From Achatina immaculata (taxonomy: Eukaryota; Mollusca; Gastropoda; Stylommatophora; Achatinidae), in assembly GCA_009760885.1 (NCBI GenBank), contig CM019697.1, positions 28,388,710-28,452,709 of the forward strand: DNA of 64,000 bases. Reading direction: 5' to 3'. The position numbers and the translations under genes were made by a program. This document shows, piece after piece, positions 11,340 to 23,291 of the stretch. The first letter of the stretch is position 1. Each line of letters opens with the position of its first letter. Under the pieces are notes generated by a model, which saw only the letters and a program-made list of their open reading frames with translations, did not search any database and had not been told where the DNA came from.

Positions 11340-12240
11340 AAAACCTGACATGAGGATATGAACAAAATGGCCAAACAGTTCAATGGAGCAATATTAAAAG
11401 CACCTTTCAAAGTCATACAATGAGGAGGAAGGAAAAACTATCAGCAATAATGGACTGAAGGATTCCAGCAACTTGAAAATAACCTAACAGCTGCAAGAGA
11501 ACTAGCTGAAACTAAACAAAACATTGAAAGTAACATCAGGCTAAAAGAACCAAGTGTTAGATAAAGATAAAAGAGATAACCTTTATTACTAGATACAAGA
11601 AAGAAGCTAACCAAACAGTAAGAAGAAGCTGGATAGAGAAAACATTAACCCTAGACAAAAGTGGTGCAAAACTGGAAATTTATAAAAACACTAAAAGACA
11701 AAGACACACAGTGCAAACAAATAATCATAGAAACCAACAGGAAAACCCTAACAGGAAAGCAAGCAACAAATGCTCTCATGGAAAACTACAAGAACATCAG
11801 CCAAGTCAAAGCATCACTCCAAGTATAAAAAGAAGTAGACAAACAACTTAAAGAATACGACATCAACAGCAGTCAAAGAACACCAGTTAGCAAATATTAC
11901 CCCCCAGAAGCTAGAAACAGCTCCAAAAGCCCTGAAATATAGAAAAATCCCAAGGGGAAGACAGTATCACAAAATTTTGCAACACATAGGGCCCAAAGAA
12001 AAAAGCAAAATCTTTTAACACCAGCTGGAAGACAGGTACAGTCCCACAGATATGAAGGGATGCTATAATGACACCATTAAACAAACTAGGCAAAATCAAA
12101 ACTAACTTAGATGGTTACAGACCTTTGAGCTGCTAAGCACCATAGGAAAATTAATTTAAAGAATCATAAACACAAGATTTGGGAGGCACCTAGAAAGCAA
12201 AAATCTGATAAAAAGACAGCAACCAGGCTTCAGACACTGA
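11340..12240 (+). pseudogene. Decayed RT of an I/Nimb-like LINE
   Basis: Plus-strand frames between 11700 and 12240 show the N-terminal half of an RT in pieces: ETAPKALKYRKIPRGRQY, HIGPKEKSKIF, TIGKLI with RIINTRFGRHLESKNLI and QQPGFRH. These match the blocks before the palm in L-E at 46.7-47.0 kb (SPGPDGVSNEMIKNLG, LCKTMERIIDLRLKWYLESE, PQQAGFR). Many stops; similarity ends near 12240. The upstream part (11340-11700) is K/N-rich, consistent with the linker region, but is not diagnostic. Confidence 0.55.
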
Positions 12241-12244
12241 TTAT

Positions 12245-13900
12245 GCACATCTTTATCACACGAACAACAAAGTGATGGTACCGAGACCACTGAATCCTGG
12301 CTAACAAAGGAGTTTATGGAGATGCAAGAAGGAAACATAAACACAGTCAAGGAAGTGATGTTCAGTCAGCTACCTCAACCCTCTCAAGCAGACAACCCAG
12401 ATGAACTAAATATAGCAATTACAAACATGGCCAAAAGTTTTGTAATTCCTGCAAAGAAGTCTACTGATATAGTCAGTGATAGAATGGAATGCATGGAAAC
12501 CATGATAGTAGAAGAGTCTGTGCTAGAAAATGCTATTATTTTCACCTACAAAGAAGATGCTACAGCCTCCAGCAACCATGAATCAGTATCTTCACTTGTT
12601 GCAGAAGAATCAGTAATCCTAAATACTGCTGGAAAACAAGGAGCAACAGTTCTTTTGAGAAACCTCCACTGTCTTCAGAAACTTTCACTAAAAAAGACAG
12701 CCTAACAGTTCTAGCGAGGCTGTTGACATAGTAACTGAACAAAACTGAAAAATCTTTGCAAAATAATGTTCCTAGACTTAGTGACACAGGCAGTTCTCAT
12801 CAAGCTGTTGGAATAGATATAAAATCAGTTACTTGTCCCTGTGGTCATGACTTTACAGAAGCTATTAAAGACCTCGTGAAAATACTCACCAGTGACTTAA
12901 GTCGGAAGTTATAAAGTTACTCAGTACAGAGAACGATAGTATCAAAATAGAAGCTGAACAGCTGAGAGAAGAAAATACCAATCTGAAGCTGCTCACTGAC
13001 TCAATGAACAGCGAAAAACATAGCAGTAGCCGAAAACTATACAAAAGCAACCAACAGAAACTGGTAGTCACAGTCATTCAGTGGCTGCTAGTCAAAGTAT
13101 TCTTAATGAAAACGTGAAGCTGAAGGCTCACCCATTGTTGCCAGCCAGTGTAAACAAGCTTCACCAGAAAAAAAACGAACAAAGACAAAGTGGAGTCAGT
13201 GACTATTTACCAGGTGAGCAAGACCATCATAACATAATATATGAGTATCCCACTGAGGTCCAGATTAGCACCAGATTTGATGTTCTACAACACAGCTCTG
13301 TACCAGATACTCAGCAGACAGACAGGACGCAACAATCACATCAGTCAATGCATCCACCTGCAGACACAATCTAACCAAAAACAATGTGAACAAAATATGC
13401 AGAAAACTCCCAGTCACAAAATCAGGGACAGTACAACACATTTACTAACTGGTGATTCTCTACTAAAGGGTGTATGTGGCAAGCTGATGTCTTTAGTAGA
13501 TGAAGACATAGTCTCAGTAGTTGTGGTAACGGGAGCTGGTATTGCGAAAATAATGCAAATACTGAGAAGTTTTTATACAGACCAGGGCATAACGAAAATC
13601 TCCGTACATGTTGGCATAAATGACAGCATGAATGGCTGGAACATAAGACATTCTGACATGCAGGCTTTGACTTCTGCCATCAAGGAAAAATATCTGTATG
13701 CAACCACCTTCAATCTTCCATCAATCATTCCACCCTGTTCTAGTCCTGGACATCGCCTGGTAGACATCAATAACAAGGCACTTCAGTCATACTGTCATGG
13801 TAACAACACTGTCTTCATAAACAACACCATGTTTTCATCTCTGCCTCTGGTGCTTCAAAGAAACAGGGACCATATATATACATCAAAACTTTTTACCAGC
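12245..13900 (+). pseudogene. LINE ORF1-like protein with SGNH/GDSL esterase domain (L-G)
   Basis: A decayed ORF1. First piece 12316-12705 is acidic and unstructured (ELNIAITNMAKS, ESVSSLVAEESV). Next a CPCGHDFTEAIKDLVKI piece (12837-12890) and a coiled-coil-like SIKIEAEQLREENTNLKLL (near 12940). The last piece, 13400-13890, is an SGNH hydrolase: block I TGDSLLKG with the nucleophile Ser, and block III HVGINDS carrying the GxND motif, then RLVDINNKALQSYCHGNN. Esterase domains of this kind are known in ORF1 of CR1/L2-type LINEs. An EN of that type lies downstream at 19.9 kb, beyond the inserted L-A, so I join them as one element. Three or more frame breaks make it non-functional. Confidence 0.6.
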
Positions 13901-16020
13901 ATCTTACATCCTTCCCATGCTGTTAAATGTCACATAGTGCCCACAAGGTAGTTTGCAAAGTTTTCCTGTCTTTGGTGAGTTTTTCAATCTCATCAAGGGA
14001 TGTTATGCCCACTGAATTGGCCTCTCTTAACAATGTCCTCTTTAGAGATTCACATGGTCGACCTCTTTTTCTTCAGCCTGTTGTGTTCCACTTAACAGCT
14101 TGTTTGGGGATCCTCTGATTGTTTCTTCTCATCACATGACCTACATATGTCCATCTTATTTTTTCTGATAACCCATGAGATAGGTTGTTGTTTGCTCATC
14201 TGTCTTATCTCTGCGTTCTTCTTAAATTCATACTACTTTATACCAAGAATTTTCCATAGGTATTTGCTTTCGAAAGAGTTTAATTTCTTGTCCATTTCAA
14301 AGTTGTTTTCAAGCTTTCACATGCATAAATGAGGGTGGATATCACATTAGAATTGAATAATCTCAACTTGGTTTTTGTGCTTATAACTTTTGAATGGCTT
14401 ATGTTCTCAAGATTCTTGAAGGTCAATGCTGCTTTTGCAATTCGAATTCTAACTTCATTTCTAGTGTCACCATCCTGGTACTGCCAAGATATGCAAAATG
14501 GTTTACTACTTCAACAGCTGTTCCTTCTACGCATATATGTCATTCAGGGTTAATGAGAAGTTTCATTATTTTTGTTTTATCCTTGTTAATTTCAAGTCCT
14601 ATTTTACTTGTTATTGAAGACAGGGTATCTGTTTTTACTTGCAATGATTTCACATTGTCACTGAAAAGAGTTATATCATCTGCAAAATCAAGATCTTCCA
14701 GTTGAGTCCCATGTACTCAATTCAATGCCCATTTTACCTGTGCAACATTTTTTCATTATGAAGTCTATTGCAATTCCAAAAAAACAAGGGAGATAATATA
14801 CATCCTTGTTTCAGGGCCTGTTTCACATCTGAAACCACTCACTAATTTCTTCTTCTGTACTGACTGCACAAACATATCCATTGTAGAGGTCTCTAATGAT
14901 GTTGACAATCTTGGTATTCCATATATTCTTAAAATTCTCCATGATGATTCTCTGTGTATGCTATCAACTGCATTTTTAAAGTCTATAAAGTTCAGGTTTA
15001 ATGGTCTTTGCTTTTCAATATGTTCTTCAAGTATTATTCTTAGAGTAAAGATCTGGTCGAGACAGCTTCTCCATTTTCAAAATCTTGCCTGTTCTCTCAT
15101 TGCAGCATCCACTATATCTTGAATTCTATTCTCTGAATAGAATATTCTCTAACTTTGCAAAATACTTTTGACAAAACTGATAGTAATGTTACTCCTCTCC
15201 AGTTATTCTAATCACTAAGGTTGCCTTTTTTTGGTATCTTAAGAATGATTCCTTTTTTCCATTTAGAAGGGACTTTTTCTTTTTTCTAAACTTTATTAAA
15301 ACATTCTCTGTAATTCATTCATGTTGTCAATGTTAATAGCTTTTAACATTTCACCTGTTATTTCATCTTTACCTGCAGTTTTGTTGTTAGCCATTAGATT
15401 CACTGCTGTTTCAATTTCATGCAATATAATTTCATCTAAGTAGAAATTTAGTTGTGGGAATGGTAAGTCAGTTTGAAGGTCTATCAACTGATATGGGTGT
15501 GGTCAATTAAGTATTTCTTGGAAGTGTTTGGCCCATCTTTGCTTTTGGTCTTTACTTGATGTTAATAGTGTGCCAGTTTTGCTAAGGACTGGTCTTTCTT
15601 TGGGTGCAATAATACCTTTTGTATGTTATACAGAGTTTTGTTGTCTCCTTATTTTGCTGCCTTCTCTGCTTCTTTCACCATATTGTCCATGTATTCTCTT
15701 TTATCCCTTCTAGCCGAAATTTTGACTTTATAGTTCAGTTCTTTGTATGTTGCTTTTGCCAAATCTTTTCCAAGATATGTCTTTATATTCAACATGGCTA
15801 ATTTGACTGTTAATCTTTCTTGTATGTATGTGTTATCTGATATTCATGCTTTTCTATTTGTTGTTTGCAGTCCAGCACTTGGTTTAGCTGCTGTAATTAT
15901 AGCTGTGCTGTAAGAATGCCATAATTCATCTATATCTGTCTCCTCTACCTCACTGAATGCAGCAAAATTTTTGATAAGTTCTAGATTAAAATTATTCTTA
16001 GTATTTTGATCCTGTAGACT

Positions 16021-16270
16021 TTGTTGGTCACTTGATGAGAAGAAATGATTAGAGAATCCCAAAACAATCTATCAAGTGAAACACAACAGGCTAAAGAAAA
16101 AGAGGCAGACCGTGTGAAACTCTGAAGAGGACACTGTTAAGAGAGGCCAAATTAACAGGCATAAAATCCTTTGATGAGGTTGAAAGACTCGCCGAAGACA
16201 GGAAAAATTGGCGAACTACTTTGCGAGCCCTATGTGACGTTTAACAGTACGGGAAGGATATAAGATAAGA
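16021..16270 (+). mobile_element. L-A LINE, short 3' end insertion
   Basis: A 250-bp, strongly 5'-truncated L-A 3' end in the plus orientation: RMIRESQNNL-type region, then KRGRP-like codons and the terminal TTTAACAGTACGGGAAGG with AGATAAGA. It lies in the minus-strand L-A copy 2. AGACT at 16016-16020 and 16271-16275 is the likely (short) target-site duplication. Confidence 0.7.
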
Positions 16271-16281
16271 AGACTATGACT

Positions 16282-18083
16282 AAAAAGTTCGGCTAGAAGA
16301 GACAAAAGAGAATATATGGACAATATGGCAAAAGGAGCAGAAAATGCAGTAAAAACAAGAGACAGCAAAACTATATAACATACAGAAGAAGCTAACGGGT
16401 GCTATTATCTCCAGAGAAAGACTAGTCTTTAGCAAAACAACAGGCCACCTATTAACATTAAGTAAAGACCAAAAGCAAAGATGGGCCGAACACTTCCAAG
16501 AAATACTTAATCGACCACACCCAAATGAATTAATAAATCTTGAAACTGATTTACCAATACCACAACTAACTGTCAACTTAGATGAAGTTACACTTAATAA
16601 AACTGCAACAGCAGTGAATCTAATGGCTAACAACTCAGCTGCAGGTGAAGATGAAATAACAGTCAAGATGTTAAAAGCTATTAATAGTGACAACATGAGC
16701 CAACTACAAAGAATGTTTAATAAAATTTGGAAAGAAGAAAATATTCCTTCCACATGGGAAAAGGGAATCATTGTTAAAATATCCAAAAAAGGCAACTTCA
16801 GTGACTGCAATAACTGGAGGGGTGTAACCTTACTATCAGTTTTGTCAAAGGTGTTTTGTAAAGTGATTCTGAATAGAATTAAGGATGTAATGGATACTGC
16901 AACGAGAGAAGAATAGGCAGAATTTCAAAAAGGGAGAAGCTGTCTCGACCAGATCTTTACTCTAAGAATAATACTTTGAAAAACAGAAACCATTAATCCT
17001 GAACTTCATAGATTTTAAAAAAGCATTTGATAGCATACACAGAGGTTCACTGAGGAGAATTTTAAGACTATATGGAATACTACCATCTAAAATTGTCAAC
17101 ATCATCAGAGATCTCTACAACGGATATATCTGTGCAGCCAAGACAGAAGGAATGAGCAAATGGTTTCAGATTGAAACAGCCATGAAACAAGGATGTATAC
17201 TATCTCCACTTTTTGGAATTATCATAGACTTTATAATGAAAAGATGCTGTACAGGTAAACTGGCACTGAATGGGTACACAGGACCCAAATAGAAGATCTT
17301 GATTTTGCAGATGACATAGCTCTTATCAGTGACAATGTGAAATCGATGCAGGAAAAAACAGATTCCCTATCTTCCATGGCTAGGAAAATAGGTCTTGAAA
17401 TTAACAAAGACAAAACAAAAATAATGAAACTTCTCATTAATCAAGAAAAAAAAATATATGTAGTAGGAACAGTTGTTGATGGAGTAAACCAATTTGCATA
17501 TCTTGGGAGCTACATAGACCAAGATGGTGGCATCAGGAAGGAAGTTAGAATTACAATTGCAAAAGCAGCATTGTCCTTTAAAAATCTTGAGAACATATGG
17601 AAATCAAAAGTTATAAGCACAAAAACCAAGTTAAGATTACTCAATTCTAATGTGATATCCACCCTCATTTAAAAAAACTGGAAATCAACTAATGAAATAG
17701 ACAATAAATTAGACTCTTTTGAAAACAAATGCCTAAGGCATAAAGTGGAAAGAATTCAAGAACAACACAGAGATAAGACAGATGAGTAAACAACAACCTG
17801 TTTCATGGGTGATCAGAAAAAGAAGATGGACATATGTAGGCCCCGTGATGAGAAGAAAGAATCCGAGAATACCAAAACAAGCTATCAAGTGGAGCACAAC
17901 GGGCCAAAGAAAAAAGAGGTCGACCATGTGAAACTTTAAAGAGGACACTGTTAAGAGAACCCAGTTTAGTGGGCTTAAAATCCCTTGATGAGGTTGAAAG
18001 ACTCGCTGAGAACAGGAAAACTTGGCAAACAACTATGCGAGCTCTATGTGACGTTTAACAGCATGGGAAGGATGTAAGATATA
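16282..18083 (+). mobile_element. L-A LINE, 5'-truncated insertion
   Basis: 1.8-kb plus-strand L-A copy starting in the EN-RT linker and running to the 3' end (GGATGTAAGATATA). An 11-bp duplication AGACTATGACT at 16271-16281 and 18084-18094 flanks it exactly, and the target is the opposite-strand L-A copy 2. RT pieces: MANNSAAGEDEITVKMLKAI (16614-16733), NWRGVTLLSVLSKVF, palm region DLDFADDIALI near 17300, GLEINKDKTKIMKL and YLGSYIDQDGG (17337-17672), and a KRRWTYVG-like end. Stops, for example TAG at 16914, break the frame. Confidence 0.85.
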
Positions 18084-19035
18084 AGACTATGACTCTTTAT
18101 CTTTCTGAGTACTGCTTTCTTGTGTTGGCTTTTCAGTTTTAGTCTTATTTTCCCTATACACAGATTGTGATCACTGTTGACATCTGCACTCCTATATGCT
18201 CTTACATCTATCAAAGATGTTCTGAATTGCTTTCTAATACAAAAATGATCTATCTGATTTCTGGAGATATCCATGTTGTTTTATGTATCTTTTTGTGTGG
18301 AAATATTGTTCCTCCAATGACCATGTCCTCTGTTAGACATAATTCAATTAATCTTTCTCCATTCTGATTTACCATATCAATCCCTTCTGTCCCCATTACT
18401 TTTTCGACTTCAGTGTTATCTTTTCCTACCTTGGCGTTGAAGTCTCCCATGACAACTAAGAGGTTGTGTTGAGGGACTTTGTTAATTAATGAGTTATAGT
18501 TGGTGATAGAAATTGTCTTTTATTTCATCATCTGCATCGTTCGTGAGTGGATAGCATTGTATGATTGTCATTCTTCCTTGCCTTATTTGGAATCGTATGT
18601 TCACTGGTTCTCATTCTGTAAGACTCTTTGCTGCTGCAGTTGACATAATTATACCTAATCCTTCTTGATATTTCCCATCGTCTTTGTCTGAATATGTGAT
18701 TAACTTATGGTTTTCCACCAATCTTTTCCCTTCTTCTGGCCATCACATTTCACTGATGCCCAGGATGTCTAAGTGATATCTATCCATTTCTTGGATTACC
18801 TGAGGAGTTTTTGATGGTGTAGCCATTGTTCTTATATTCCAGAATCCAATCTTTGTCACATACTTGGGGTCAATGAATGTGTTCTTTTGGTTTCTCTGAG
18901 TTGGTATCCCCGATGCTCGATTTAAATTTTTGCAATTTTCCATAATGGTTGGTTTTTTTCCCCATCTAGAGTTTCCTCTAGATGGATCTCAGGATAAGGC
19001 TGTTGGCCTTATGCCAAACATCCGTATTATGATAC

Positions 19036-20200
19036 ACATAATACATGCCAAAAATTTAAAGTCTCCAGAATGTACACTACAGAAAGATGTAGTACAGCTG
19101 GATGTCCACAAGCAACACCTGTTTCCACCCCTACCCTCATGTCAACCTCAGGCTGTCAGACAAGCTGATATGAGCATCAACAACGTCAGGGTTCTTCACA
19201 GTCGCCCGCTACTACAACACTGGAAGACTTCAACATGCAAAATTCACAAGCAAGTTCCATGCAACATCCTCAAAGAAATCTAAAGCTGCAGTATTTTAGT
19301 CCTGCAGCCTTGAGTCATGCCTATACGTTATCTTTGTATAATTCAAATGGCATGGTACCTAATAGACACCACATGCCTTAGACTGATGGCAATATTATCG
19401 TGACCCATCGCAATCTGAAACCTTCTACTCGCAATGTCAAAAAAAGAATTTTTTATTCAGCAAGACATAGTGACTGATAGTGTTGTTTCTTAAGTTTATT
19501 TAGAATTCTTTGCATTTCATTACTGCACTTTATTTCTTGCTCACCCCTTTTTTAAAACCTATTTATCTAATTCTTGTTAACTTTTTTTAAGATCCTTGCA
19601 GTTTGTGAGTTGTACTTGTTTATGTGTGAGAACTGTATGCTTTATTATTCCACCTGTTAGTGAAATCTCATATTTGAATGTTTAACTGATCAACAGTTAG
19701 GCATGTCTTTCTCTCAGTCTCTAATTATTTCAGCTGGTGAGTTGTGTACCAGTTGAAAGTTTAATATACAAAGTTTGTCTGTGTGTAGTATTTAAAAATG
19801 TATTTACTTCAGTATTAAGTGTAATAATAGGAATTATTTTCAAACTAATAGTAGTAGACAAGAATATAAAATGACCATGCTTACCAAAAATGGTTACATA
19901 TTGAAGGACTTCAAATAGGCCATCTGAATGTATATCACCTATTAGGTAAAATTCCTGAACCAACACACATATTAAACCAAAATTTCTACATTTTTGGCTT
20001 CTCTGAAAACCATTTAAATAGGAACATAACTGATGAAGATATTAGAATTAACGGTTTTAACCTGATCTGGCATGACCCAACTAGAAAACTAGAAACAGGT
20101 CTAGTAATGTATGTCTCCACAGCTATCCAGTTTAGTCATAGAGAAGACGTGAAACATCAGAGGTAGAGTGTATTTGGGTGGAAGCAAAACTGGCAAAATT
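19036..20200 (+). pseudogene. L-G LINE: ORF1 tail and endonuclease remnant
   Basis: After the L-A insertion the L-G element resumes. 19040-19400 encodes a Ser/Thr/Gln-rich tail in one frame (NMQNSQASSMQHPQRNLKLQ). 19400-19890 has no clear coding. 19895-20190 reads an AP-type endonuclease start of CR1/L2-like LINEs: IGHLNVYHLLGKIPE, IFGFSENHLNRNITDEDIRI, NGFNLIWHDPT, GLVMYVSTAIQFSHREDV. The catalytic residues further along are absent because the sequence changes orientation at about 20200. Confidence 0.55.
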
Positions 20201-20480
20201 GTCCACTGTGCGATGAGTTTTGTTAGACCTTGCACATAAGAGTTCCAAGTCAGATGTTTGTCAATAGTAAGATCTAGTGTTTTGTGCTCACTAACATTTT
20301 CTATCTGTGATGTTTCTGTACATACCTGAAGTGTTGTTTTTGCCACTTTTTGTGGTTTTTGTCTTGTTGTTATGAGTACTGATTTTGTTTTATCAGTATT
20401 ATAATAATCCTTTTGTTGTTGCTCCATTTAATTAGATTGTTTAACTCAACTTGAACTCTTGATTCTAGGTATGAATAATC
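20201..20480 (-). pseudogene. LINE RT fragment in inverted orientation
   Basis: Minus-strand frame 20101-20427 has NTDKTKSVLITTRQKPQKVA, then VSEHKTLDLTIDKHLTWNSY and VQGLTKLIAQWTIL, the region after the RT palm in CR1/L2-like LINEs (the LG(V/I)xID..LTW block). It abuts the plus-strand EN remnant at about 20200, so the two halves of what may be one L-G element lie head to head. The part downstream of about 20200 in the ORF track frame is shadow sequence. Confidence 0.55.
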
Positions 20481-20534
20481 TGAGATGAAATGTCACATCT
20501 GTGAGAGAGATTGGTGTCGATGGCTGAGCGAACG

Positions 20535-20556
20535 ATGAAGAAGAAGAAGAAAGTCA
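20535..20556 (+). repeat. (GAA)n tail, possible L-E 3' end
   Basis: GCGAACGATGAAGAAGAAG resembles the 3' end of L-E copies (GCGAACGAAGAAGAAG at 27648 and 48998). Only about 20-40 bases match, so it may be the tail of a very short L-E insertion. Confidence 0.35.
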
Positions 20557-20559
20557 ACT

Positions 20560-20735
20560 TGTTTTAATTTTGTACCTTTTGCTTGTATGATACACCAGGG
20601 GGGGGAGAGGATTGGCTTATGAGATGACCACTACAACTGTTTTCTTTATGTTAAGATTAAGTCCCTTTTTCTCACATTCCTTGATGACTGTATTAATAAG
20701 CAACTGAAGCTCCCTTTCACTCTTTATCTATCAAG
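20560..20735 (-). pseudogene. RTE-like RT fragment
   Basis: Minus strand reads LLINTVIKECEKKGLNLNIK followed by KTVVVVISSANP and a KLKQVD end. This is the block after the palm in RTE/BovB-like RTs (compare L-D at 30.4 kb, SKKTEVMVISKKRKPPKC on the plus strand). Isolated and short; family assignment is tentative. Confidence 0.45.
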
Positions 20736-21476
20736 ATTTAGTAGACTTTGATTTATCAAATAATTAAAAGGGGCTAGGTTTTATGACTGTTAATTTGGCT
20801 AAGTGTTAGAATAATCTTCTTGAGTCAATGGTTTAAACAGTTCTTTTAAAATTCATTCATTCATTTGCATATCCCTTGCAGAACTTTGCCTCACTAACAG
20901 CACTCCTGTAGGCCTCTTGGTTGTGAGCAAGATGGCTTGCTGCTGATGCATCCATTTGCAGATCATCAACGATGTCTTGCAGTCATCTTCACTTTGGTCT
21001 TCCTCTCTTTCTTTTTCCCATTATGTACCCTTCCAATACGGTCTTCTCTAGATTATCATGATGTTTAATGTGTCCAAAATATTTAAGTTTTCTTTGTTTA
21101 ATCCTCTTTACTAGCAGACCTTCTTCAATATTACGTTCTTGTAGTATTGATATATTTGTTGTTTTTTGTGTCCATGATATTTGAAGAATTCTTCTGTAGC
21201 ATTTGCATTCAAAGGCATTTTGTGTTTCTCAGCTGTTTTGTTAAGTGTCCAGGTCTCACAGGCATATGTTGTGATGGGAAAGATGGATGCCCTTAAAAAT
21301 CTTATTTTTGTGGTTCTGTCTGTTCCTCTCTACAGATTCTTTAGTTGGTTTACTTTCTGAAGAGCGATAGATGTCCTCCTTTTAATTTCCCTCATTGTAT
21401 CTCCATTACTACCTAGTAGTGCACAAGATATTCAAAACTCTCCACTTCTTCCAATTTTTCCTCACTGATATATATA

Positions 21477-21838
21477 CTGTCCAAAAAAAGAAATGCATAA
21501 CTACTGATGACCCACTTTTAGCCACAAGTTTGATATTCTATAGCTTTTTAAATTAAATGAATAAAATTTTCAAATTGCACACAAAAATATCTAAAGGTTT
21601 AAACACTCACTTGACAGTTTCTTGCATATGTGTGATGAAAATGTGTTAGTCCCTGGAGTTCTCAAGTTAGTATGGTGTGTGGCCTCCGCTTGCATCGATA
21701 AGCGACTGGTATCTCCTGGGCATAGATGTGATCAGATGTCTGATGTGTGCCTGTGGGATGGCTGCCCACTCTTCCTGGAGTGACTGCCACAGATCACAAT
21801 TGTCTGGAGAAACATTTCGTCAACAAACACATCTTTGC
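21477..21838 (+). repeat. Left inverted arm of fold-back Tc1
   Basis: Matches the reverse complement of 22940-23291 over its length, with scattered substitutions and one short gap just inside the tip (left has about 10 more bases). Shared landmarks: CTATAGCTTTTTAAATT, GTTAGTATGGTGTGTGGCC, CCTGGGCATAGATGTGATC. Confidence 0.85.
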
Positions 21839-22939
21839 AGCTCATCCCACAGGTGCTCAATCGGATTCATGTCTGGAGACAGGAATGGCCAGGGAAGGGT
21901 GAGAATGTTGTTGGCAGTCAGGAACTGTGTGGTGGACCGTGCAGAATGGGGTTTGGTGTTGTCCTGTTGAAACACAGACCTTTGTGCAGCCAAAAATAGG
22001 GTCAAAGAATTTCATTGGCGTATCACTGTGCATTCAAGCCTTCTTCAATCTCACCAATGGACTTCTTCCACTGAAACTGATCATTCCCCATACCATTACA
22101 CCTCCACCACCGTGCGGTGGAGCTTCATTAACACAATTTTAGGCAAACCCTTCTCTGCATATCATGGCGGAGCAACAAAAAAGAAAATTTGTCACTAAAC
22201 TAGACACATCTCCATTGATTGTCAGTTGTCCAGAGCCAATGCTGGTTGGGCCAAACAAGTCGATTTTGGCGATGGTGTCTCGTTAAGACAGGACCTCGGT
22301 GAGGTCATCGTGCCACCAGTCCAGCTTCATGTAATCTATTCCGGACACTTTGATCAGAGATATGATATCCTGCAAGCAATGATTGGGCACTTGAGGAAGC
22401 TGTTGTAAACCTGTTTCTGAGGTGATGAACCAGAATAAAGCAATCATCAGCTGCTGTTCTAACCCTGGGTAGTCCACTGCTGTGTTGGTCTTCAGCTGAG
22501 CCAATGGCTCCAAAGTCGACTGATGGTACTCTGCTGCATGTTTAAATGCCTGGCAACCTGACTCTGACTTTTGGCCCCTTTCAGGCGACCAATAGCAATG
22601 TTTTGTAAATTTTGTGATAGACGCGCCATAACTGTCTGCTTGAAAATTAAATTAATTTGTTTGTGTAACCTCATTCTTTTATAGGGTTTCATTTGTGTGT
22701 GAAGTGAGTTGTGTTCACCACAAAAATCACGACTTTTCCATAAACGCAACATGAGTTACGGTAAAAAAAATGCGTGATTAGCAAAAGCAGATACTGCGTT
22801 CTGACTATACGCAAGAATAGCAAAATTCACATTAAATCATGGACCTCATATTTTGGTGACAATTTTCAGTTTGGTTTGAGATACCCAGGAAAAAAATTTT
22901 TGTCATAACATATAAAAAATGAAGCTTATATAAGCTATG

Positions 22940-23291
22940 GGTTACTAAAAGTATTTGTTGCAGAAACATTTCTCCAGCCAATCGTCGTGATCTGTGGTTG
23001 GCACTCCAGGAAGAGTGGGCAGTCATTCAACATACACACATCAGACATCTGATCACATCTATGCCCAGGAGATGCCAGTCACTGATCGATGCAAGCGGAG
23101 GCCACACACCATACTAACTTGAGATACCCTGGGACTAACAAATTCTCATCACACAGATGCAAGAAACTGTCACATGAGTGTTTAAACCCTTAGGTATTAT
23201 TGTGTGCAATTTGAAAATTTTATTCATTCAATTTAAAAAGCTATAGAGTATCAAAGTTGTTGCTAAAATTGGGTCACCACTTTTTGGACAG
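22940..23291 (-). repeat. Right inverted arm of fold-back Tc1
   Basis: Inverted copy of the left arm. It occupies the place where a normal element would have its 5' terminal repeat upstream of the transposase start at 22752, so the true 5' end seems to have been replaced by a copy of the 3' end. Confidence 0.85.

Larger units (their letters stand above)
13901..19035 (-). mobile_element. L-A LINE copy 2, split by two L-A insertions
   Basis: Minus-strand L-A copy in two parts. 13901-16020 is the 3' half: C-terminal region, palm near 14640-14700, RT N-terminal MANNKTAGKDEITGEMLKAI at 15296-15487, and linker to 16020. 18095-19035 is the 5' half: SDHNLCIGKIRLK, WISPEIRNQIDHF, MGDFNAKVGKDNTEVEKVMG at 18250-18450, and the EN start KIGFWNIRTMATPSKTPQVI with YHLDILGISEM at 18743-18943, followed by the 5' leader. 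It is one of two copies here that keep the EN start. It sits inside the L-G element between the esterase and the EN; no clean target-site duplication was found for it. Confidence 0.8.
21477..23291 (-). mobile_element. Fold-back Tc1-like element with long inverted arms
   Basis: Ends begin CTGTCCAAAAA on both strands and are flanked by TA. Inside is a broken minus-strand Tc1 transposase: N-terminal SQVARHLNMQQSTISRLW (22492-22752), catalytic VFQQDNTKPHSARSTTQFL and PDMNPIEHLWDELQ (21820-22005). Unusually, about 350 bp at each end (21477-21838 and 22940-23291) are inverted copies of each other and both include the transposase C-terminus (the region encoding MPRR and GGHT). The element is 1.8 kb, longer than a simple Tc1. 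Frame breaks make it inactive by itself. Confidence 0.8.

Noticed and set aside
19895..20480. 5' inversion by twin priming of L-G
   Set aside because: The order of parts and absence of a tail next to the RT half do not match the twin-priming product.
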